Of a DNA stretch of 64,000 nucleotides, positions 57,201 through 64,000 are shown piece by piece. The translations under genes and the position numbers were made by a program. Below the pieces are notes generated by a model, which worked only from the letters and a program-made list of their open reading frames with translations, was not told where the DNA came from and searched no databases. Every line of letters starts with the position of its first letter. Position 1 is the first letter of the stretch. Source of the DNA: Citrus sinensis (lineage: Eukaryota > Streptophyta > Magnoliopsida > Sapindales > Rutaceae); assembly GCF_022201045.2 (NCBI RefSeq), contig NC_068562.1, positions 1,612,001-1,676,000 on the forward strand, given 5' to 3'.

Positions 57201-59364
57201 GCGCTGTTTAGTTCCTCAGGAGGTAAGAGCTGCCTCTGATGAAGGAAGTAAAACAGGCGATTGTGAGGGATTTGGGAGTATAGATACAGCAGCAGATAAA
57301 GAATGTAAAATTGTTGATGGGAGCTTAGACTCCATTCAAAATGATGGTAGTGCCCTTTCCAAGAGTGATGATGAAGATATGAAAAGCAATGGAGGAGTCT
57401 GTCAGTTTTCTACTTTGACTACAGCTGCTGATGTCAACTCCGGGGAGGGAAAGGTTGGAAGTCTTTTACAAGTCTCGGACCCATTGAAGGATAATCACTC
57501 TCTTCCTGACCAGCCCCCAATGTGCAATTCACTTTCATCACCAATTCTTACTGAGAAGTCATGTGAAACTATGTTACATCAAGTCAAGGAAAAGGAGGAA
57601 GGTGAAAAGTGCAAATCTGATCGGAATAGTCTAAGGGGATGTTTTCATCAGACCACGGAGGGTCAAACTGACATTGGGAATGGTTATGACAAACAAGTTG
57701 ATAGCAAGTACAATTCAGGCCAGTCGTCTGGACAAAACTGCAGATGTCCAGCCATACAGAATTCTTCAAATGGCTGTGATTCCAACTCTGCTTTTGTTTC
57801 ATTCACAAAGACTCTAGAAATGCCAGACCAGAGTCAGGAAATTGATTTCTCAGACCTGCCCAGCCCCACTCCAAAGTCAAACCGAGGAGACTTGAAGAGT
57901 CAGGATGCTGGAATCAAACAGTCGCCGCCTTCAGAAGCTCCTGTTGGGGATTCAGGCCCTAGGTGGGGTACAGCTTCCTGTTCAGTGGATGGTGGTGGAC
58001 GCCTTGAAGTTGCCAGCCCAACACCAAAGTTGAACCATGGAGACTTGAAACGTGAGAATGCTGGAATTAAACAGTCTCTGTCTTCAGAAGCTCCGATTCA
58101 GGATTCAGGCCCCAGCTGGAGTACAGCCTCCGGTCCAGTGGGTGGGGGGTCACAGCTTGTTGATGTTGCTGGTGATTGTCAGGAGATTGATTTCTCAGAC
58201 CTTCCCAGCCCTACTCCAAAGTCGAACCATGGAGACATGAAAGGTAAGGATGCTGGAATTGGACAGTCTCTGCCTTCAACAGCTCCAGTTCAGGATTCGG
58301 GTCCCAGCTGGAGTACAGCTTCCAGTCAAGTGGGTGGCAGACCACACCTTCCTGATGTTTCTGGTGAATGGGGAGGGTATTCCCCCACTCCTGCAAAACC
58401 TTCTGTGGATGAATGGGACTCTAATCTCGTGCCTGAATCTTCTTTGAAATCAAACATGATGGCCAGTGATCATGCTGCTACTCCAACATCAGGAAGTTGC
58501 CAGCCTACACATTCTTCTCCTTCACACCCTTCATCTAATGCAGCTAGTTGGCAGGCCATGGTTGTCCCTGAACCTGATGAGTTCACCACTTTGGGAGATG
58601 AATCAGTTTCAGATCTGCTGGCTGAGGTTGAAGCAATGGAGTCGCTTAATCGCTTTGCTTCTCCTACTTCAGATATGCGCTGCGGTATGGAATTCTCTCC
58701 TGAAAATGATTGTTTTAGCCCTATAGGGGGTTTGAGCCCAACACCTGATGCGGGAAAAAGTGATGCCTTGAGCTCCAGTAGTGATTTACAAGTGCATTCT
58801 CATTCAACTGTGACAGACGAACCAATTGGAGTATCTCAAGCTGAAGTTCTTGATCCTCACAAAAGATCTGATGGGCGTTCTTCCATGAGTGCTGAGGTGG
58901 AAGAAGACACGAAGCCTAGTGATGATTCAATAAATCAATGTGAAGTTGGTTCAAAGATCCAACCTGCTTTACCACCTGTCACGAGTTGGGACATTACTGC
59001 CATGGACGCTTCTTGGAGCCTGGGGTCGGAAACTGCAAGTATTAGCCAGGGAGCTGTGCATGGTAATTCAAACTTGGCAATGGGGGGATTCTCTCAAGAG
59101 AGGATTGAGGACATGGGTTTGGGAGCTGCTCAGTGGACTGCTCAAGAGCATTTTGACGTGAATATGGGGACATCCATAGGAAATCCAGACATTTGGGAAA
59201 GCCATCCTAGGTATGTTGGGGACAGACTTTCTGGTCCAAGAGACCATGGTTTTCATGGTGGAGATTCTAGTTTTGAGAGGGGCAGCTCGGTATGGAATGG
59301 GCAGGCAATATATGATGTTGAAAATGGAGGAGGTTGTTTCAGACTGCCACCTGAACGACAGTGA
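51241..59364 (+). CDS. NERD / zinc finger CCCH 44-like protein (PHD, SWIB, Plus3, GYF)
   Basis: Large nuclear protein of the family of Arabidopsis NERD (At2g16485, an Argonaute-binding GW protein in siRNA-directed DNA methylation) and At3g51120. Ten exons: 51241-51659, 52039-52118, 52585-52772, 53138-54053, 54199-54326, 54899-54958, 55049-55099, 55305-55375, 56397-56542 and 56642-59364, giving 1593 residues. Domains: PHD finger about 125-195 (CFICFDGGSLVLCD), SWIB about 340-425, Plus3 about 480-620, GYF about 807-865 (WHYQDPAGRVQGPFS), then a long Ser/Pro/Gly-rich tail with three tandem repeats and WG motifs. Intron 8 is U12-type AT-AC; the other eight are GT-AG. The expected C-terminal CCCH finger lies behind an in-frame TGA (59362-59364), so the predicted protein lacks it. 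Confidence 0.92.
55376..56396 (+). other. U12-type AT-AC intron
   Basis: Intron 8 of the NERD-like gene. Donor ATATCCTTTG at 55376-55385 matches the U12 consensus, branch site TTCCTTGAC at 56378-56386 puts its adenine 11 nt from the end, and the intron ends TTGCAC at 56396. Splicing here keeps phase and gives HRKELRELVEKLE, as expected of the family. Confidence 0.9.
57835..58371 (+). repeat. Three coding tandem repeats of about 56-64 residues
   Basis: Units start near 57835, 58011 and 58180 in the last exon of the NERD-like gene. Shared blocks are SPTPKSN, DAGIKQS, SEAP and DSGPSW-TAS. Units 1 and 3 also share EIDFSDLPSPTP; unit 2 lacks that part. Confidence 0.88.
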
Positions 59365-60352
59365 CTTTGTAAGTTTTATGAAAGTGGGTATTGCAGGAAG
59401 GGAGCATCATGTAGTTTACTGGCACCGATGATTCACAACTCCACGGCAATTGTATCCAGTTAAATCTGTATTTATTGTTTTGTCTTAGCTCTTAGGGAGT
59501 AATTTAACTCGCACAATTATCAGCTGGTGAAGCTGTATTATTTTGTTGGATAGTATAGCAGTTCTGTAGTACTGACTACAGTCCCGAGATTGTAAAATTA
59601 TTATCTTGTGCTCGACACCTGATGCTAATATTAATTATCTCCATGAATGAGAGGAAATTCATCTGGATTTCAGAAACTAATGGCAAGTCCCGCTTGTTTT
59701 GATGTAAGGTTTTCTATTGGAATTTGCGCAGGGCTTAGTAGGCATCAGAAGTCGGAAGTGACTATTCATATATATATATATATATATATATGGATCCCCT
59801 TAAGTTATATGTATATAATTTACAATTCTTTCATATAAATAATGAATAGGTCCACACCACTTATTATTTATGTGAGAGAATTTTAAGTTATTAACTTAAC
59901 ATTAATCATATATATATATATATATTTTTTTTTTCCTTAATATCACATTCCCACCGGCCATGGTTTTCAAATTGCTAATCTTGGTTTGTGATCGTGTCAA
60001 TTCATAGGTAAGACGCGCAAACTTTTTACATAAAAGTTCAACAATAAAGGATTTTAGTTAATAATTTGTTGAAAAAGACTAATAATAATGAATAAGTAAA
60101 TATATTTCAGTTTCAGCACGACTAAAACGTGTCGTTTCAATTTAAATCCAGCCTCCGGTCCGGTTTCCTTTTGTTTTATAATTGGTTTTTTTTTGTTCCT
60201 ATTCCGATTTGACCTTCCTGAAAGGTCTTCACTGCTGCCATTCGCCAAGTTTCCTGCAACCGTTATTTCACGACTGAATTATTAACAAATTATGCAAAAA
60301 AAAATGCTTTAAGCCATCAAGGTGACAACTTTTCCTCGTCAAAATTTTAGTT
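59365..60352. other. 3' UTR and spacer
   Basis: Begins with the remnant CCCH finger sequence (59365-59433), then the 3' UTR, AT microsatellites (59767-59791 and about 59908-59926) and the promoter of the DUF726-like gene. Confidence 0.6.
59767..59791. repeat. (AT)n microsatellite
   Basis: About twelve AT units in the 3' flank of the NERD-like gene. Confidence 0.9.
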
Positions 60353-63300
60353 ATGACAACGACATCCTTTTTGTCGCCAACGCAAAGGTACGCAGCCGGA
60401 GCATTGTTCGCAATCGCTCTTCACCAGGCTCAAAATAACCAGACTCGCCCGTTGGGCTTGCCCTCTGAAGATGACTCAAATATGGAGCGAAGTAGCAGCA
60501 GCAGCAGCAGTGACTCCGTCGCCGAGGACCCCGAGCTTTGGGTCCATGAAAACTCCGGTCTTCTCCGCCCCGTTTTCAGGTGATTTCAATCATTTCCGGT
60601 TTCTGCTAATTCTTTCTGAAATCAAACGGAAAACGGAATTGAACAATCAACTCACCCAATTCTTCTATTTTGTATTATGTATGTGGTTCTTCATTGACTC
60701 AGCTGCCGGACGGTTGTGTGTTTACCACGTGATCTTATTTTAACAACGCATATTGTATTGATTGATTGATTATTAGTCAATGACAGAACCTATAGGAAAT
60801 TACTGTAAGATTAGAGTCTGGAGTTATTTGTTTAGGGGTTGTTCTGTTTAGTTTAATGAAACTATATTCTACCTTGATCTTGTTTGTTGATAGCAGAAAG
60901 TGATATCCAGTAACTTTTTAGCCTGTGCAGATGTCGGTTTAAGAATGTCATTTATTCAATTTTGTTCGTGAACTTGTCATGAACAGGTTTCTGGATATCG
61001 ACTCTGCAGCGTGGTCTGGACTCGAGGAAACTGCTGGATGTTTTCCCGCTAAGCACCATATTGGAGCTGTATGTTCTTTTGTTTCATGCAAGATTATATT
61101 CTAACAGAAAGCTGTGAAGGTTTCTTTATTTTCTATTGTTTATTTTAACTTCAACATGGTGTTTGGTATTGAATAGCTTTGCTATGAACATCTTTATTCT
61201 TGATCAAGGGAGCTGTACATGTGTAGAAGAAACTGTTTTAAGCAGTGACCAAACTGGATACACATGCACATAAGCACATTTAGTCATTGAAATAAGTGCA
61301 ATGTTTACCAATCAAGTTGCTTTTAAGGAATCATTAGCCTTTAATGTGACTAAATCCATTGCAGTTTTTGAGGTTACTTTCAGAAGAAGCTGGAGATGGT
61401 TCTGCACAAAGTTCAGATCAGGAATTTGCTCTATCGAAAGCTGTTGATGCTACAGCAGTCAGCCTTGAGGCAGATTCTGAAACTTCCAAGTCTAAGAAGG
61501 AAAAACATCGTGAGTATGAAAATGAATGCCGTGAGAAATGTTCCACCGGTAAAAAGCAGTCACATTCTGACATGGAAAATGCTGACCGGAAAACTCAGCA
61601 GGAGACAGATAGTAATTTAGCGGGCACTGAAGATTCTCCTCATGAGTCTGGCAGTAAATTTGATGAGAGACCTATTGAAGAGGAAGCAGTGCTCAGTTAT
61701 CAGAGGAAAGTGACAGTTCTCTATGAACTACTTTCGGCTTGTCTGGCAGATATACCACAACATGACAAAAAATGCACCAGACAAAGAACTGGTTATGATT
61801 CTCGACATCGTGTAGCTCTGCGATTGCTTGCAACATGGCTTGATATCAAGTGGATAAAAATGGTCTGAATACTAGTCATTCATTATCAGCTGCCTTCTAA
61901 AAATTTTGTCTTTTGTAGATGACATTCTCACAGTACTGGTAGTACGATTATCGATGATATGACTTTTATTCGTTTTGATAGCATATGTGTCAGATATTTA
62001 TTTGATGTGATGAATACAAAAAGGTTTTGGCACTCGTGAGTGTGATTAAGCAGAAAGATAAGAATATTATGTTAAGATATCTGCAACTCTCCATAGTGGA
62101 TGTCTTCTTTATGTGGTTGTTACATATCATGGAAGCGTAATGTTTAGTGATTAAACTGTCTACCGAGTCTTGATTAATTACCGTGTACTAATTTATTCTT
62201 CCTATTTATACTATTCTATTTATTAGGAAGCTGTTGAGATGATGGTTGCGTCCTCTGCAATGGCTGTAAGAAAAGCGGAAGCATCAAAGGAAGAAGAAGC
62301 CACATCATCAGAAAGCAAATGGGCGAAATGGAAGCGTGGTGGTATCATAGGTGCAGCTGCATTAACTGGAGGAACCTTGATGGCCATTACTGGTGGTATG
62401 AAACCATCTAAATTATTTTCTATAATTTTTGAAGTATTGATATTTCTGCATGAAATAATTTTATTGTCGTCATTCAATTGATATGTTTAGCATTTGACAG
62501 GACTAGCTGCTCCAGCAATTGCTGCTGGATTTAGTGCTCTTGCTCCAACATTGGGTACTCTCATCCCTGTTATAGGAGCAAGTGGGTTTGCTGCAGCTGC
62601 AAGTGCTGCAGGAACTGTTGCTGGTTCTGTTGCCGTTGCTGCATCATTTGGAGGTGAATGATCTATTACTTAGGCATCTTCAGGTGAAATCGTGATGTAT
62701 TTGTTTGTGGTAGTCATCTACAGGATTTCTAGGGAACATATATATAAAATTTTACTCATGTTCAAATTGTGTCACATGTTATTGCGGTTTATTATTAGAG
62801 AACCCCCCTCGATCTCTTCCCAAATGTGGATAAGGGCTCTTGTCAAAACAAAATGCTTCTCTCGATATGGTTGCATAAAATAATACAATTACTCATCTGA
62901 TAGATAATTTCAGGTTGGTTGGGATAGTTTGGTTCTTTTTGAAATTCTTAGTTGTCTATTAGAAATTTAATGGGGCTTTTGAGGTAGGGCTCATGCAAAT
63001 TTAGCATCATACTTAACTGATATCTTGACCATCAATTTAGAAAGTCAAGACACATCTGCTACTTCCCTCTCTTCCCTCAAACATTTTGTTTCTTTGTATA
63101 AGCTACTTCCCTCTAATCCTGCAATTGAAATAGCTGGTAATTTTTATTGAGAAATTTCCCCTCTATTAACACATTATTCTTCACCCAGCTGCTGGAGCTG
63201 GACTTACAGGGAGCAAAATGGCTAGGAGAATTGGAAGTGTTGATGAATTTGAATTCAAGGCAATTGGCGAAAACCAAAACCAAGGCGTGAGTATTGCGTT

Positions 63301-63975
63301 TTCCTTTAACTTTTGTAGAACCTCTATTGACTATTTTTTTGTTTAGTTTTTTCATTTACAATTCATACCTCCTTGCTCCCTTCTCTCCACACCCCAAAAA
63401 CCTGCGCTGCCTTTTAAAAGTAAAATTTTTTGAATCGTCTCAAATTCAATCATCATTTAACTTTTCTATCAGCGGCTAGCAGTAGAAATCTTGATCTCTG
63501 GAGTAGTTTTTGATCAGGAAGATTTTGTAAGGCCTTGGGAAGGACAAAATGACAACATGGAAAGGTATATACTCTGATACCACCTTCTATTTATTAGGAA
63601 ATTTCAGCTCTTTCAATTTTCTGTTTCAACCTGAGTTGTTCAAGAAGTAACTCGAGAGTATTTATAGGTATGTTCTGCAGTGGGAGTCTAAGAATTTAAT
63701 TGCAGTGAGCACTGCGATTCAGGATTGGCTTACTTCAAGTAATTGATTTTAAACCTTATTTTACCGACATTGTAAAGTCAATTTGAATAGCTTGATAAAA
63801 TATGATTTATAATGTCAAGATTGCTGCTACTTGCTGCAGGAATTGCTATGGAGTTAATGAAGCAAGGTGCAATGATGACTGTGCTAAAAACACTTCTAGC
63901 AGCATTGGCTTGGCCAGCAACTTTAGTTTTTGCTGCTGATCTTATAGATAGCAAATGGACAATTGCTGTTGACAG
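60353..63975 (+). CDS. DUF726 / TMCO4-like membrane protein, 5' part, cut by window edge
   Basis: Plant member of the DUF726 (TMCO4-like) family of membrane proteins with a C-terminal alpha/beta-hydrolase-like region, like At2g18100/At4g36210 in my memory; function unknown. Nine exons visible: 60353-60579, 60987-61068, 61365-61862, 62227-62395, 62501-62653, 63189-63286, 63473-63564, 63668-63738 and 63840-63975, all GT-AG with matching phases; the last ends in a split codon, so the gene continues to the right. Residues about 110-235 form a charged low-complexity stretch. Then come EMMVASSAMAVRKAEASKEE and a glycine/alanine-rich double membrane segment (IIGAAALTGGTLMAITGG onwards), MARRIGSVDEFEF, and the conserved VLQWESKNLIAVSTAIQDWL. 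The hydrolase part lies outside the window. Confidence 0.92.
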
Positions 63976-64000
63976 GTTAACTTAGTTCTGAATAACTTGC

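Noticed and set aside
61396-61620. Alternative-frame open reading in the DUF726-like exon 3
   Set aside because: The frame joined by consistent splice phases matches the family; this one does not.

Overview
The window is nuclear DNA of a flowering plant, almost certainly a eudicot. The genes are rich in introns with plant GT-AG sites, the spaces between them are AT-rich, there are nuclear tRNA genes and a Ty1-copia LTR retrotransposon, and the proteins are plant-type (NACK-like kinesin, BBX factor, chloroplast CPP1-like protein, NERD-type PHD/SWIB/Plus3/GYF protein). A woody rosid such as Citrus would fit, but nothing here proves the species. I rebuilt gene models by joining exons by eye so that reading phase is kept across every splice site.

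Left part (1-12 kb): the 5' end of a KIN-7/NACK-type kinesin gene (minus strand, running off the left edge), about 6 kb of AT-rich spacer, a three-exon glyoxalase-I-like (VOC) gene, and a five-exon gene for a small double B-box protein related to BBX18/BBX19.

13-18.6 kb: a complete, fairly young Ty1-copia element with about 507-bp LTRs, a 5-bp target duplication (AAATG), a tRNA-Met primer site and a gag-pol frame broken by two stops and a frameshift.

Middle (19.6-44 kb): a twelve-exon S28 serine carboxypeptidase with two GC-AG introns; a CPP1-like chloroplast membrane protein (minus); tRNA-Glu(CTC) (minus); a pectin methylesterase without a pro-domain (plus); the spliceosomal DEAH helicase DHX8/PRP22 (minus); and a fourteen-exon PHAF1/UPF0183 gene (minus). 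A 201-bp MITE with a 9-bp direct repeat lies between the last two genes, and a foldback element sits inside a PHAF1-like intron.

Right part (44-64 kb): AT-rich spacer with tRNA-Cys(GCA); a ten-exon gene like zinc finger CCCH 44/NERD, with a U12-type AT-AC intron and a terminal CCCH finger cut off by a stop codon; and the 5' part of a DUF726/TMCO4-like membrane protein gene that runs off the right edge.

These are mostly housekeeping genes with no shared pathway. Their order recalls several Arabidopsis gene neighbourhoods (from memory: At3g51120-51130-51140, At4g38950-38960, At2g18080-18100). I found no unknown multi-gene system. The most unusual features are the U12 intron and damaged zinc finger in the NERD-like gene, the paired GC-AG introns, the two inverted-repeat elements, the palindromic leader repeats of the copia element and the diverged B-box protein.
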